DNA of 64,000 nt from Pseudoramibacter fermentans (GCA_009493725.1 VOGB01000003.1:1-64000); one strand, 5' to 3'; positions 51,046-60,222 are shown, counted from the first letter of the stretch. Program-made: numbers and translations. The notes: generated by a model from the sequence alone, not told the origin.

Positions 51046-51888
51046 TTATTTGGGGATCGTGATCGTCACAACAATTTTGTCTTCTTTTTCTGTCTCCTTG
51101 TACTTGGCGTCCTGCTTGGTCCGCTGTACTTCCTTAAAAGCGGTCTTGATCGTGTTCAAATAAATCTGCGCGTTGATGAAGGACTTGACTCTGGCCTTTT
51201 TCCCCGGTGTGATCTTTTCGTCGTAATTGTTGACCAGCACCTCGTTTCGGATTTTCTCCACGAGCCTTTCCGTCTTTTTGACATTCAAATCCCGCCGCTT
51301 GACCTGGTCGATGACTTCAAGCTGAATGTCTTTGTCCGGCACCTTGAGCAGTGCCCGGGCGTGGCGTTCCGAAATCCCGGCCTTTTTGACTGCTTCGATG
51401 ACCTCTTCGTCCATCTTGATCAATCTCAGCTTGTTCGCGACAAAGGATTGAGATTTTCCGATCAGCTTGGCCACCTGTTCTTGGGTCATATGGTAATACT
51501 TAATCAGTTGCTGATAGCTCTCGGCTTCCTCGAAATAATTCAAATCCTCGCGCTGGACGTTTTCGATGATCGCCAAGACGGCCGAATCCTGGTCGTTGAT
51601 CTTCACCTCAATCGCCGGAACGGTTTTGAGCTTGGCAAGCTTTGACGCGCGCAGCCGTCTTTCGCCGGATACCAGCTCGTAAAGATTGTTGTTCAGCTTT
51701 CGCACCTGAATCGGCTGGATCACCCCATAGGTCTTGATCGATTCAGCCAATTCCTTTAAGTGTTCCTCGTCGAAAACCTGTCTCGGTTGATTGGGATTCG
51801 GAATGATCTGATCGACCGGCACCTCTAAAATGCGGCTGCCAGGTTCTTTCTTGCGCCCCTTTAATAAATCTTTTTTCTTTTTTCTCAT
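51046..51888 (-). CDS. noc: Nucleoid occlusion protein Noc (ParB family)
   Basis: ParB-like CTPase that binds Noc sites and blocks division over the nucleoid. The 280-residue protein has PNPNQPRQVFDE (about 27), GERRLRAS (about 73), ENVQREDLNYFEEA and the helix-turn-helix MTQEQVAKLIGKSQSFVANKLRL (about 135-157), and a lysine-rich N terminus suited to membrane attachment. Position between rsmG and parA matches Noc rather than ParB. The ATG at 51888 follows CAGGAG; a start at 51933 is also possible and would put parS inside the gene. Confidence 0.9.
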   Translation of the reverse strand: MRKKKKDLLKGRKKEPGSRILEVPVDQIIPNPNQPRQVFDEEHLKELAESIKTYGVIQPIQVRKLNNNLYELVSGERRLRASKLAKLKTVPAIEVKINDQDSAVLAIIENVQREDLNYFEEAESYQQLIKYYHMTQEQVAKLIGKSQSFVANKLRLIKMDEEVIEAVKKAGISERHARALLKVPDKDIQLEVIDQVKRRDLNVKKTERLVEKIRNEVLVNNYDEKITPGKKARVKSFINAQIYLNTIKTAFKEVQRTKQDAKYKETEKEDKIVVTITIPK

Positions 51889-51903
51889 ACACTTAGCTCC
51901 TGA

Positions 51904-51919
51904 TGTTTCACGTGAAACA
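51904..51919. promoter_or_regulatory. parS site upstream of noc
   Basis: TGTTTCACGTGAAACA, a perfect 16-base parS palindrome. It lies between rsmG and the preferred noc start, so ParB binding could also affect noc expression. Confidence 0.95.
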
Positions 51920-51933
51920 TCGCACTCCGACAA

Positions 51934-52653
51934 TCAAGTTAAAGGCTTTTTGACAATTCTTCCGTAATTTCTCGGGTATTTCTTCGGAGTGCTGCCGATT
52001 TTGTCACATTGAATTATAACATGAAACGTCGTGTTTTTCAGTATTAAATTCTGCGTGGTGCGGATTGATCCCAATCCCAATAGGCTTGGGCCCTGCCCCG
52101 CTTCGGCAATTTCGGCCTCCGCCTGCTGTCCCTTCCAGGCATAAAAGGTTCCGCCGACCTTGAGAAAGGGCGCACAGAGCTCGTCAAGAATGTTGAACGC
52201 CGCCACGGCTCGGGCGCAGACCGCATCGAATTGTTCTCTATACTTGGGGTCTTTCCCGTAATCTTCGGCACGGCCGACGAGAAAGCTGACGTTCTTTAAA
52301 CCGATGGCGTTCACAATTTGTTCGACGGCTTTCATCTTCTTGCCTGTGCTGTCCAGCAGCGTAAAATGCTTTTCCGGATGACAAATGGCCAGCGGTACGC
52401 CTGGAATGCCGCCCCCTGAACCGACGTCGAGAATGGCGTCGGCGTCTTCCTTCAGCGGGCAGGTGATCGCGTCCAATAAATGTTTTTCAATAAAATCTCG
52501 ATCGTCGACGATTCGGGTCAAATTGACGTGAGCGTTGGTCGCCTTCATTTCGTTCATGAACGCGTAAAGCAATTGGAGCTTGTCCTCGCTGATCGCAATC
52601 GGCGACTCCGAAACGAAAATCTTCTTAAAATTATCGTAAGCTTGATCCATCAT
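51934..52653 (-). CDS. rsmG: 16S rRNA (guanine(527)-N7)-methyltransferase
   Basis: Methylates G527 in the 530 loop of 16S rRNA; loss gives low-level streptomycin resistance. The 239-residue protein has the SAM motif ILDVGSGGGIPGVPLAI (about 70-86). Its ATG overlaps the mnmG stop (ATGA). Note that the 16S copy in this window is altered in the 530 loop itself. Confidence 0.95.
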   Translation of the reverse strand: MMDQAYDNFKKIFVSESPIAISEDKLQLLYAFMNEMKATNAHVNLTRIVDDRDFIEKHLLDAITCPLKEDADAILDVGSGGGIPGVPLAICHPEKHFTLLDSTGKKMKAVEQIVNAIGLKNVSFLVGRAEDYGKDPKYREQFDAVCARAVAAFNILDELCAPFLKVGGTFYAWKGQQAEAEIAEAGQGPSLLGLGSIRTTQNLILKNTTFHVIIQCDKIGSTPKKYPRNYGRIVKKPLT

Positions 52654-54533
52654 TTTTTAAAGAGCTCTCTGTGATTTTCCAAATAAACGTGCAGAACTGC
52701 AATATCGGCAGGGTTGACGCCAGAAATCCGGGAGGCCTGTCCAATGGACATCGGCCGGACCGATTTGAGCTTTTCAACGGCCTCGAGTCTGAGTCCCTGA
52801 ATGTCGGTGTAATCAATCCCTTCGGGAATGCGTTTTTCTTCGAGCTTCTTGAACTGAACAACCTGGCGGTCCTGCTTTTGAATGTAGCCTTCGTACTTCA
52901 ATTGGATTTCTACTTCTTCCCGAACCTGTCTCGAAAGCGCCGGCCGTTCCGGATCGATCGGCTTCAAAGCGTCATAGGTCAGCTCCGGCCGTTTCAACAG
53001 CTGCGCCATCGGCAGACCCGAGGTGAGCGGCGTCGTACCGAGCTCGGTCAGCACTGCGTTGACCCTTTCAGACGGGGAAACCGTCGTCGACTTCAGGCGT
53101 TCCTTTTCCGCTTCAATGGCTGATTTCTTGTTTAAGAAGTGGGCGTAGCGTTCGTCCGAGATCAAACCAACCCGCCGTCCAATGGGCGTAAGTCTCAAAT
53201 CCGCATTGTCCTGACGAAGCAGCAGCCGGTATTCCGCCCGAGACGTCATCATCCGATAAGGCTCGTTGGCGTCTTCGTTGATAATGTCGTCAATGAGCAC
53301 GCCGATATACGCCTGAGAGCGGTCGAGAATCATCGGCTCTGCGTGTTCCAGATAAAGCCCAGCGTTGATGCCGGCGACGATTCCCTGCGCCCCAGCTTCC
53401 TCGTAGCCCGAGGTCCCATTGATCTGACCGGCGAAAAACAAGCCGTGGATATCCTTGCTTTCCAATGTGGCCTTCAGGGCCGTCGGGTGGATGCAGTCGT
53501 ACTCGATGGCGTAGGCCGAGCGCATGAACTGCACGTGTTCCATGCCCGGCACCGTCCGGTACAGCGCGATCTGCACTTCCTCCGGCAGACAGGACGACAT
53601 CCCCTGCACGTAAACCTCGCGGGTGTGCAGGCCTTCCGGTTCCATAAACATCTGGTGGTGATCCTTGTCGGCAAACCGCACCACCTTCGTTTCGATGGAC
53701 GGGCAGTAGCGCGGCCCCACGCCGACGACGTCTCCAGTCACTAATGGACTGCGATCCAAATTGTCGCGGATGATTTTGTGGGTCGCTTCGTTGGTGTAGG
53801 TCAGGTAACAGTCGATCTGGTCGATGTCGATGGATTCCGTTTCAAAGGAGAAGGGCGTAATTTCCTCGTCTCCCTTCTGCACCTTCATCTTGGAATAGTC
53901 GAGGGTTTTTTCGTCAACGCGGGCCGGGGTCCCGGTCTTAAACCGCTGCAGGTTAAACCCGGCCTCGCGAAGACTGTCCGACAAAAAGCGCGCAGGAAAC
54001 ATCCCGTTGGGACCACCGTCGTACTGGACCTCGCCCATGAAGATTTTGCCGTTGAGGTACGTCCCAGTGCAGACGACGCAGGTCTGGCAGGCGTAGGTCG
54101 CGCCGGTGCGCACCTGCACCCCGGTGATTTTGTGATCCTCAATAATGAGCTTTGTCGCTTCCTGCTGGCGCAGGGTCAAATTCGGCGTGTTCTCAATGAC
54201 TTCCTTCATGCGGAATTGATAGGCCTTTTTATCCGCCTGAGCGCGAAGCGAATGCACCGCTGGGCCCTTCCCGGTGTTGAGCATTTTACATTGGATCATC
54301 GTCGCGTCGATATTCTTCCCCATTTCGCCGCCGAGAGCGTCAATTTCCCGGACGAGATGGCCCTTGCCTGTGCCACCAATAGACGGGTTGCACGGCATCA
54401 TCGCGACGGAATCCAAATTGATGGCCAGCAGCAGCGTCTTGTGGCCCTTGCGCGCTGTGGCCAGAGCGGCTTCGCACCCAGCGTGGCCCGCACCGATGAC
54501 GATGGTTTCATAACTTTCAGCTTGATATGCCAT
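52650..54533 (-). CDS. mnmG: tRNA uridine-5-carboxymethylaminomethyl modification enzyme MnmG
   Basis: FAD protein that with MnmE modifies U34 of certain tRNAs. The 627-residue protein has the FAD motif VIGAGHAGCEAALA (about 12-25), PSIGGTGKGHLVREIDALGG (about 50-69) and a C-terminal GidA-associated domain (about 540-627). Length is standard. It follows mnmE by 18 bases. Confidence 0.97.
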   Translation of the reverse strand: MAYQAESYETIVIGAGHAGCEAALATARKGHKTLLLAINLDSVAMMPCNPSIGGTGKGHLVREIDALGGEMGKNIDATMIQCKMLNTGKGPAVHSLRAQADKKAYQFRMKEVIENTPNLTLRQQEATKLIIEDHKITGVQVRTGATYACQTCVVCTGTYLNGKIFMGEVQYDGGPNGMFPARFLSDSLREAGFNLQRFKTGTPARVDEKTLDYSKMKVQKGDEEITPFSFETESIDIDQIDCYLTYTNEATHKIIRDNLDRSPLVTGDVVGVGPRYCPSIETKVVRFADKDHHQMFMEPEGLHTREVYVQGMSSCLPEEVQIALYRTVPGMEHVQFMRSAYAIEYDCIHPTALKATLESKDIHGLFFAGQINGTSGYEEAGAQGIVAGINAGLYLEHAEPMILDRSQAYIGVLIDDIINEDANEPYRMMTSRAEYRLLLRQDNADLRLTPIGRRVGLISDERYAHFLNKKSAIEAEKERLKSTTVSPSERVNAVLTELGTTPLTSGLPMAQLLKRPELTYDALKPIDPERPALSRQVREEVEIQLKYEGYIQKQDRQVVQFKKLEEKRIPEGIDYTDIQGLRLEAVEKLKSVRPMSIGQASRISGVNPADIAVLHVYLENHRELFKK

Positions 54534-54551
54534 ATGTTTTTCCTTTCGTGT

Positions 54552-55943
54552 TTATTTTCCGAGACAGAAGTTCGCAAAAATCTGATCGATAATGTCGTCT
54601 CCAAGAGACTGACCGGTGATTTTCCGCAAATTGTCCAGCGCGTCCTTCAAATCGATGGCGACGATATCGACCGACATGCCCATCGCCATACTTTCAAGGG
54701 CACTTTCCAAATTCTGGCGGACCTGTTTCAAAAGCGAAATGTGCCGGACGTTAGAGACGATCGGGTCGTCCTTGCGCACGACCGAATCCGAACCGACAGC
54801 CATCTCGACCATTTTTTGCTTTAAGGTCTGAAGCCCTTCCTCACTCTTGACCGACAGCACGATTTGGTTGTCGCTCAAATGATCCTTCAGCGATGCCTGA
54901 TCGTCTTCATCGATCAGATCCGACTTATTATATATATGTAGAACTTTTTTTCCTTCGAGTAAAGACATCCACTTTTGATCGCCATTGGATGTTTCACGTG
55001 AAACATCTTCGATGTAAAGCACGAGCTCAGCCTGGTTCACCATCTGTTTGGCGCGTTCCACACCCATCTTTTCAATGACGTCGTCGGTTTCGCGGATGCC
55101 CGCGGTGTCGATGATGTGAAAGGGCACGCCGCCGATGTTGAGATAATCCTCGATGGTATCCCGCGTCGTGCCGGGAATATTCGTCACCAACGCCTTTTCT
55201 TCGTGAAGCAGCTTGTTCATCAGTGACGACTTGCCGACATTGGGCTCGCCGAGAATCACCGTATCGATGCCGTCGCGGACGACCTTCCCGACCTTAGCAG
55301 ACTGAAGCAGATCGTCAATTTCGTCGATCATGTGGTGAATATTTTGATCCAGCTCGTTTTCTGTGACTTCCTCGACATCGTACTCGGGGTAGTCGAGGGC
55401 CGCGTCGATATAAGTCAAAAGATGGAGCAGCTCGTCGTCGATCCCTTGGTATTTTTTGGAAAGGCCCCCGGAAAGCTGATTCAGCGAATAGGAAACGCCG
55501 GCTTCCGTTTTGGCGTCGATCACGTCCATGACCGCCTCCGCCTGGGACAGATCGATGCGCCCGTTGACAAAGGCGCGCTGGGTAAATTCGCCTGGATCTG
55601 CCAGACGCGCGCCGGCATCAATCACAGCCTGAAGCACCATGCCGACGACGACATTTCCGCCGTGGCAGTTAATTTCAACGATGTCCTCGCGGGTGTAGGT
55701 TTTCGGCGCCCGCATCACCGTGAGCATCACCTCGTCGATGACTGCACCGTCCCCTCCGAGCACATGTCCGTAGTGAATCGTATGGGATGGAAAGGACGTA
55801 ACAGATTTTCCGGAAGGCGACACGAAAACGCGATCGGCCACCTGAAGGGACTCGGCGCCCGACAGCCGCACGATGCCAATGCCGCCGGTGCCCACTGGCG
55901 TTGAGATCGCCGCGATCACATCATCGCTTAATACATTGTTCAT
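54552..55943 (-). CDS. mnmE: tRNA modification GTPase MnmE
   Basis: GTPase partner of MnmG. The 463-residue protein has an N-terminal tetrahydrofolate-binding domain (about 1-120), a helical domain with an embedded G domain: GEPNVGKSSL (about 227), DTAGIRETDD (about 273), NKSD (about 337), and the C-terminal CLGK motif. A perfect parS site (54990-55005) lies in the G-domain coding sequence and encodes VSRET. Confidence 0.97.
   Translation of the reverse strand: MNNVLSDDVIAAISTPVGTGGIGIVRLSGAESLQVADRVFVSPSGKSVTSFPSHTIHYGHVLGGDGAVIDEVMLTVMRAPKTYTREDIVEINCHGGNVVVGMVLQAVIDAGARLADPGEFTQRAFVNGRIDLSQAEAVMDVIDAKTEAGVSYSLNQLSGGLSKKYQGIDDELLHLLTYIDAALDYPEYDVEEVTENELDQNIHHMIDEIDDLLQSAKVGKVVRDGIDTVILGEPNVGKSSLMNKLLHEEKALVTNIPGTTRDTIEDYLNIGGVPFHIIDTAGIRETDDVIEKMGVERAKQMVNQAELVLYIEDVSRETSNGDQKWMSLLEGKKVLHIYNKSDLIDEDDQASLKDHLSDNQIVLSVKSEEGLQTLKQKMVEMAVGSDSVVRKDDPIVSNVRHISLLKQVRQNLESALESMAMGMSVDIVAIDLKDALDNLRKITGQSLGDDIIDQIFANFCLGK
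54990..55005. promoter_or_regulatory. parS site inside mnmE
   Basis: TGTTTCACGTGAAACA, perfect 16-base parS palindrome in the mnmE coding sequence, about 3 kb from the other parS and about 4 kb from dnaA. Confidence 0.95.
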
Positions 55944-55964
55944 AATCTTTCCCCTTTATATAAT

Positions 55965-56024
55965 AAAAAAAGTGAAAGCAGTCGGAAATGTGCAGCGGCA
56001 CATCTCCATCACGAACTGCTTTCA
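55965..56024 (-). terminator. Terminator between jag and mnmE
   Basis: Long stem GTGAAAGCAGT/ACTGCTTTCAC (55972-55982 with 56014-56024), an inner ATGTG/CACAT hairpin, and a run of T's on the minus strand. It separates the rpmH-jag and mnmE-parB units. Confidence 0.85.
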
Positions 56025-56042
56025 CCAGTTTGTATGGACGTG

Positions 56043-56735
56043 TTATTCCTGATCGTTCTCTTTCAGATCTATGACGACATAGCGGTAAGGATCTTGTCCT
56101 TCGCTGTAGGTATAGACCCGGCCGTCATCCTGGAGTGTCGCATGAATGATGCGGCGTTCTCCCGGATTCATCGGTTCAAGTGAGAACTTCCGATGACTGC
56201 GGGCGACCTTATTGGCCATTTTGTGGGCCAGATTTTCAAGCGTCTGCTGACGTTTTTCACGGTAGTGTTCGGTATTGATGCTGATGCGGATGTGATGATC
56301 CGTCTGCTTGTTGACAGCCAAGCTGGTCAGATACTGAATGGCGTCGAGGGTCTGTCCCCTGCGGCCAATCAGCAGCCCCATCTTGTCGCCAGACAATTCG
56401 ACTTTTAGGACATCGTCTTCGGTTTCGTAGGCAGTGTCGATGGTCACATCCAAATCCATCGCGTTGAACATGTCGGACAAGAATGTCGACGCCATCGCCT
56501 GAATCTTTTCAGATTCATCTTCCACATAAGCTTCCGCCTGAACCTCCGGATCGAAGGTTTCCTTCAGCGTCGCTTCGACGATGGCTTCCTTTTTCCCGAA
56601 AATACCGATAAAACCGCTTTCTGGTTCCTGAACGACCTTGATGTCGACCTGATCTCTTTCAGCCGACAGCGTTTCAAGGGCCTTCTGAACCGCTTCGTCT
56701 ATCGTTTTTCCTTTTTCAGTAATTGTTTGACTCAT
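56043..56735 (-). CDS. jag: RNA-binding protein Jag/KhpB (SpoIIIJ-associated)
   Basis: Cytoplasmic RNA-binding protein linked to YidC and cell elongation. The 230-residue protein has a Jag-N domain (about 1-55), a KH domain with GLLIGRRGQTLDAIQYL (about 131-147) and an R3H domain (about 165-225). It follows yidC by 13 bases, a near-universal Firmicute pairing. Confidence 0.95.
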   Translation of the reverse strand: MSQTITEKGKTIDEAVQKALETLSAERDQVDIKVVQEPESGFIGIFGKKEAIVEATLKETFDPEVQAEAYVEDESEKIQAMASTFLSDMFNAMDLDVTIDTAYETEDDVLKVELSGDKMGLLIGRRGQTLDAIQYLTSLAVNKQTDHHIRISINTEHYREKRQQTLENLAHKMANKVARSHRKFSLEPMNPGERRIIHATLQDDGRVYTYSEGQDPYRYVVIDLKENDQE

Positions 56736-56748
56736 TCACTATGCTCCA

Positions 56749-57651
56749 TCAATTTAACTTGTCCGGCTTTTTGGTTCTTTCGTCACTGTGGGGAATCTTC
56801 GTCACCACGCGGCGCTTGGAAGCCGGCTTCGTCTTGGGTCTGTTCATCTTGCTGGATTTCTGGGTGGATCTGCCGAATTGCGCGTTCATCGCCTGCTGGC
56901 GGATTTCAGCCGAAGCCTTCAGCTTATCGCGTTTTTCACGCTTATCCTTTTCTTCCTGTTCCTTGACGCGGCGTTCCGCTTCTTCGATCGGCACAAGCTT
57001 AACCGGTCTGCGCATCACGATGAACTGCTGGATGAAAGTGTAGACACTCTGCGTCACCCAGTACAAGCTGACCCCAGCCGGCATCTTAAGTGCGAACCAG
57101 CCGATCATCAGCGGCATAATGATCATCATGACCTTCTGAGAGGTTGCCGTCGTCGGGTCCGCGTTGGAATAATCCGTTGTGAACTTCTGGGTCAGGAATG
57201 TGACCACCACAACGACGATCGGCAGGATGTAGTACGGATCGGGTTTCCCCAGATTCGGAATCCAGTAAAAGGATTGATGCAGCGCTGACAAATTGCCGGA
57301 CGTAAAAACGTATTTCTGAGGATTCTGCAGTGCGCCGAAAAGACCCCAGATGATCGGCAGCTGAATCAGCAAAGGCAGGCAGCCGGACATTGGATTGACC
57401 TTGTAAAGCTTGTAGAGCTTCATGGTCTCCATATTCAGCTTTTCAGGATTGTTCTTGTATTTTTTCTGAAGTTTTTGAACCTCAGGTGTGATGGCCTGCA
57501 TTTCCTTCATCGAATTTGTCTGCTTGATGTTAAGCGGCAGAATGATGGTCTTGACAATGACGGTGAACAAAATTACGGCGTACCCATAATCCCCGACGAG
57601 TCGGAAGATCTGGTACAAGACCCAGCCGAATCCTTGATATAAAAAATGCAT
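56749..57651 (-). CDS. yidC: Membrane protein insertase YidC
   Basis: Inserts and folds membrane proteins, with or without the Sec translocon. The 300-residue protein has five hydrophobic segments: about 5-45, a second around 100-125, and 140-165, 188-205 and 208-235, with the family segment TVIVKTIILPLN. The C terminus (about 238-300) is strongly basic, as in ribosome-binding YidC forms. No lipobox signal peptide is evident, unlike Bacillus SpoIIIJ. It follows yidD by 50 bases. Confidence 0.95.
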   Translation of the reverse strand: MHFLYQGFGWVLYQIFRLVGDYGYAVILFTVIVKTIILPLNIKQTNSMKEMQAITPEVQKLQKKYKNNPEKLNMETMKLYKLYKVNPMSGCLPLLIQLPIIWGLFGALQNPQKYVFTSGNLSALHQSFYWIPNLGKPDPYYILPIVVVVVTFLTQKFTTDYSNADPTTATSQKVMMIIMPLMIGWFALKMPAGVSLYWVTQSVYTFIQQFIVMRRPVKLVPIEEAERRVKEQEEKDKREKRDKLKASAEIRQQAMNAQFGRSTQKSSKMNRPKTKPASKRRVVTKIPHSDERTKKPDKLN

Positions 57652-57701
57652 TGAGTAATATTTTCTCCCTGGAGTGTTTGATTTTGAATTGGTGATGACC
57701 G

Positions 57702-57944
57702 TTAAGGCACCGGATCGTATCCTCCCGGATTAAAGGGATGGCATCTCAAAATCCGTTTGAGTCCGAGCAGCCCGCCCTTGAAGGGCCCGTACTTGGCAAT
57801 GGCCTCGTAGCAATAGGCCGAACAGGTCGGATAAAATCGGCAGTGCCTCGGAAACAGCGGCGAAATGACCCGCTGATATCCCCGGATCAGAATCAAGCAA
57901 ATCTTCTGAAGCCCACGGCTCAGAAAATTCAACAATTTCTTCAT
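57702..57944 (-). CDS. yidD: Membrane protein insertion efficiency factor YidD
   Basis: An 80-residue amphipathic protein with the YidD core LIRGYQRVISPLFPRHCRFYPTCSAYCYEAI and a C-terminal RILRCHPFNPGGYDPVP. The three cysteines of the family are present. The ATG at 57944 overlaps the rnpA stop (ATGA), so translation is coupled; no strong ribosome site is visible. Confidence 0.95.
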   Translation of the reverse strand: MKKLLNFLSRGLQKICLILIRGYQRVISPLFPRHCRFYPTCSAYCYEAIAKYGPFKGGLLGLKRILRCHPFNPGGYDPVP

Positions 57945-58273
57945 GATTTTTCCAGCTTTGTTTTGTAAAACAAATGTTTTAACGAACGGTCGAGATCGCG
58001 GTAGGGATCCTCTGCGCATCGCTTTTTCGCGACGATGATCAGATCGTACCCCTGCTGGATCCGTTCCAGCTCATTCTGATAAGAAGCTCTGATTCTTCTC
58101 TTGACTTTATTGCGGACAACGGCGCGCTTCGACACTTTCTTGCTAACAATAATACCCAGACGATTGGTACTTTTCCGATTTTTCAAATAATAAAATTGAA
58201 AATGCCGATTGCCGAATCGCTGCCCGTCGTGAAAGACGCGATCAAAATTCTTCGAATTTTTCAGAGAAGTCAT
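57941..58273 (-). CDS. rnpA: Ribonuclease P protein component
   Basis: Protein subunit of RNase P, which matures tRNA 5' ends. The 110-residue basic protein has the signature NKVKRRIRASYQ (about 57-68) and the N-terminal KNFDRVFHDGQRFGNRHF. The ATG at 58273 is preferred; a TTG 21 bases earlier is possible. It lies between rpmH and yidD. Confidence 0.94.
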   Translation of the reverse strand: MTSLKNSKNFDRVFHDGQRFGNRHFQFYYLKNRKSTNRLGIIVSKKVSKRAVVRNKVKRRIRASYQNELERIQQGYDLIIVAKKRCAEDPYRDLDRSLKHLFYKTKLEKS

Positions 58274-58305
58274 TTTCACAACTCTCAACTCCAAATCAAA
58301 TTATA

Positions 58306-58332
58306 AAAAAGACCGTCTGTGAAACGGTCAGC
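58306..58332 (-). terminator. Attenuator-like hairpin between rpmH and rnpA
   Basis: Minus strand GACCGT/ACGGTC stem with a 7-base loop followed by six T's. It would partially stop transcription after rpmH, giving more L34 than RnpA. Confidence 0.7.
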
Positions 58333-58337
58333 AGTAT

Positions 58338-58472
58338 TTATGCAGATAATTTAGAACGACCCTTTTGTCTTCTTCTTTTTAATACAAGGCGTCCATTCTT
58401 TGTGGACATTCTTTTTCTGAATCCGTGTTCTTTCTTTCTCTGTCTGTTTTTAGGCTGAAATGTCTGTTTCAT
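58338..58472 (-). CDS. rpmH: 50S ribosomal protein L34
   Basis: A 44-residue very basic protein beginning MKQTFQPKNRQRKKEHGFR and ending QKGRSKLSA, the full L34 pattern. GGAG lies six bases before the ATG. It is the first gene of the leftward oriC-proximal operon rpmH-rnpA-yidD-yidC-jag. It is often missed because of its size. Confidence 0.97.
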   Translation of the reverse strand: MKQTFQPKNRQRKKEHGFRKRMSTKNGRLVLKRRRQKGRSKLSA

Positions 58473-58552
58473 TTCATGCTCCTCTCTATTTCTCTACATT
58501 AGATAAATTGAATACAAAAAGACCAAATTAAAAATTCCCATATTACCTGAAG

Positions 58553-58582
58553 ATTATATTATGACCGGTCCGGCTCTGTCAA
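58553..58582 (-). promoter_or_regulatory. rpmH promoter
   Basis: Minus strand: perfect -35 TTGACA (58577-58582), 18-base spacer, perfect -10 TATAAT (58553-58558), 81 bases before the rpmH ATG. Confidence 0.88.
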
Positions 58583-58624
58583 GTGATTTGTTTAAAATTT
58601 GACGCCTGCCGAACTGTGGAAAGC

Positions 58625-58653
58625 TTGAATGCACAATGGGATTTTGCTATAAT
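58625..58653 (+). promoter_or_regulatory. dnaA promoter
   Basis: Plus strand: -35 TTGAAT (58625-58630), 17-base spacer, perfect -10 TATAAT (58648-58653). DnaA boxes lie downstream, from about 58663, so DnaA probably represses its own gene. Confidence 0.82.
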
Positions 58654-58662
58654 GTATGCACA

Positions 58663-58830
58663 TTATCAACAGTTTACACAGTGAATTATCCACAATTTTA
58701 TGATAATTGTGGATAATTCTGAGGATAAGTGTGGAAAAACCGTCATAATTCTAAATAATCAACACGGTACACTGGGGGAAATTTTATCCACAGCGTGTTA
58801 AAAGTGATTGCTATCTCACGCTTATCCACA
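58663..58830. other. oriC: oriC, left part: DnaA-box cluster upstream of dnaA
   Basis: Perfect TTATCCACA boxes at 58686-58694, 58784-58792 and 58822-58830 (plus) and 58708-58716 (minus), with relaxed boxes at 58663-58671 (TTATCAACA) and 58730-58738 (minus, TTTTCCACA). It fills the 385-base gap between rpmH and dnaA together with the two promoters. Boxes reach almost to the dnaA start. Confidence 0.93.
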
Positions 58831-58857
58831 ACCTCATATCGAAAAACGGAGAAAAAT

Positions 58858-60222
58858 GTGGAAGAATCTATAAACGAAATATGGGAAAAAGCGCTCAGCT
58901 CCATTGAAGAGGAAATGCCATTTGTCAGCTTCACCACTTGGTTTGAACCCCTCAAACCTGTGGCTATCCGCGGCAATAAATTTTATCTTCAGGTCCCAAA
59001 TTCCAGTAAATTTAACAAATCGGTTCTCGAAAACCGGCACAAGGACTTGATCAGCAACGCCCTGTCCTTTGCGATGAACAAAAAAAATATTGAAGCCTGC
59101 TTTATATTTGATGAAAGCGAAATCGACGAATTGGAAGACAGCGCCGAATCCGACAAGCCGAATAAATCCAAATCGGTGGAGACACCGCCGATTAACAACA
59201 GCTCCGGCATCAATCCCAAGTACACCTTTGAACGCTTCGTCATCGGCGAAAACAACCGCTTCGCCCACGCGGCCTGCGTCGCCGTCGCAGAAGCCCCGTC
59301 GGAACAGTACAACCCGCTGTTTATCTACGGCGGCGTCGGTCTCGGCAAAACCCACTTGATGCAGGCCATCGGCAATTACATCATGACCTACACCCCGGAA
59401 AAGAAGGTAGTGTATGTGTCCTGCGAAACCTTCACCAACGAATTCATCGACGCGATTCAGAACAAGAGCAACACGTCCTTTAGAAATCGCTACCGCAATG
59501 TCGATATCCTGCTCATCGACGATATCCAGTTTTTGTCCGGCAAGGAAGGAACCCAGGAAGAATTCTTCCATACCTTTAACGCGCTGCACGACGAAGACAA
59601 GCAGATCGTCATCAGCTCAGACCGGCCGCCGCGGGAAATTCCGAAGCTGGCCGAACGGCTGCGCAGCCGATTCGAAATGGGCTTGATCACCGATATTTCC
59701 GCGCCAAACTTTGAAACCCGAATGGCGATTTTGAGAAAAAAAGCCGAAACTTATAAAGAAGAAATCCCAGACGACGTCCTCAGCTTTATCGCCAACAACA
59801 TCCATTCCAACATCCGTGAACTGGAAGGCGCGCTGACCACCGTCGTCGCCTACTCCAAGCTGCACGGCGAAAAGATTTCCCTCGATTTCGCGAAGGAATC
59901 CCTGGCCGATCTGTTCGTCTCAAAGCAGCACGAAATCAACGCCGACTACATCAAGGAAATCACCGCCAAGTACTTCAACACCACCGTTGAAGACATGAAC
60001 AGCAAGAAGCGGACGAAGGCCGTCACGACGCCGCGCCAGGTCGCCATGTACCTGTGTCGAGAAATGACCTCGATGTCTCTGCCCGCCATCGGCGAAGCTT
60101 TCGGCGGACGCGACCACTCGACAGTCATTCACGGCTGTCAGAAAATCAGCGAAAATATCGAGAAAAACACCGACTTCAAAAATCTGGTGCTGCGGATCCA
60201 AAGCGAAATCAAAGGCGAATAA
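58858..60222 (+). CDS. dnaA: Chromosomal replication initiator protein DnaA
   Basis: AAA+ initiator that binds DnaA boxes and melts oriC. The 454-residue protein has domain I (about 1-80), a variable linker, the ATPase with Walker A GGVGLGKTHL (Lys164), Walker B LLIDDIQFL (about 218) and the DNA-binding signature GGRDHSTVIHGC (about 417-428). The start is a GTG at 58858 behind GGAG; an in-frame GTG at 58795 lies within DnaA boxes and lacks a site, and an overlapping ATG is out of frame. Confidence 0.96.
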   Translation: MEESINEIWEKALSSIEEEMPFVSFTTWFEPLKPVAIRGNKFYLQVPNSSKFNKSVLENRHKDLISNALSFAMNKKNIEACFIFDESEIDELEDSAESDKPNKSKSVETPPINNSSGINPKYTFERFVIGENNRFAHAACVAVAEAPSEQYNPLFIYGGVGLGKTHLMQAIGNYIMTYTPEKKVVYVSCETFTNEFIDAIQNKSNTSFRNRYRNVDILLIDDIQFLSGKEGTQEEFFHTFNALHDEDKQIVISSDRPPREIPKLAERLRSRFEMGLITDISAPNFETRMAILRKKAETYKEEIPDDVLSFIANNIHSNIRELEGALTTVVAYSKLHGEKISLDFAKESLADLFVSKQHEINADYIKEITAKYFNTTVEDMNSKKRTKAVTTPRQVAMYLCREMTSMSLPAIGEAFGGRDHSTVIHGCQKISENIEKNTDFKNLVLRIQSEIKGE

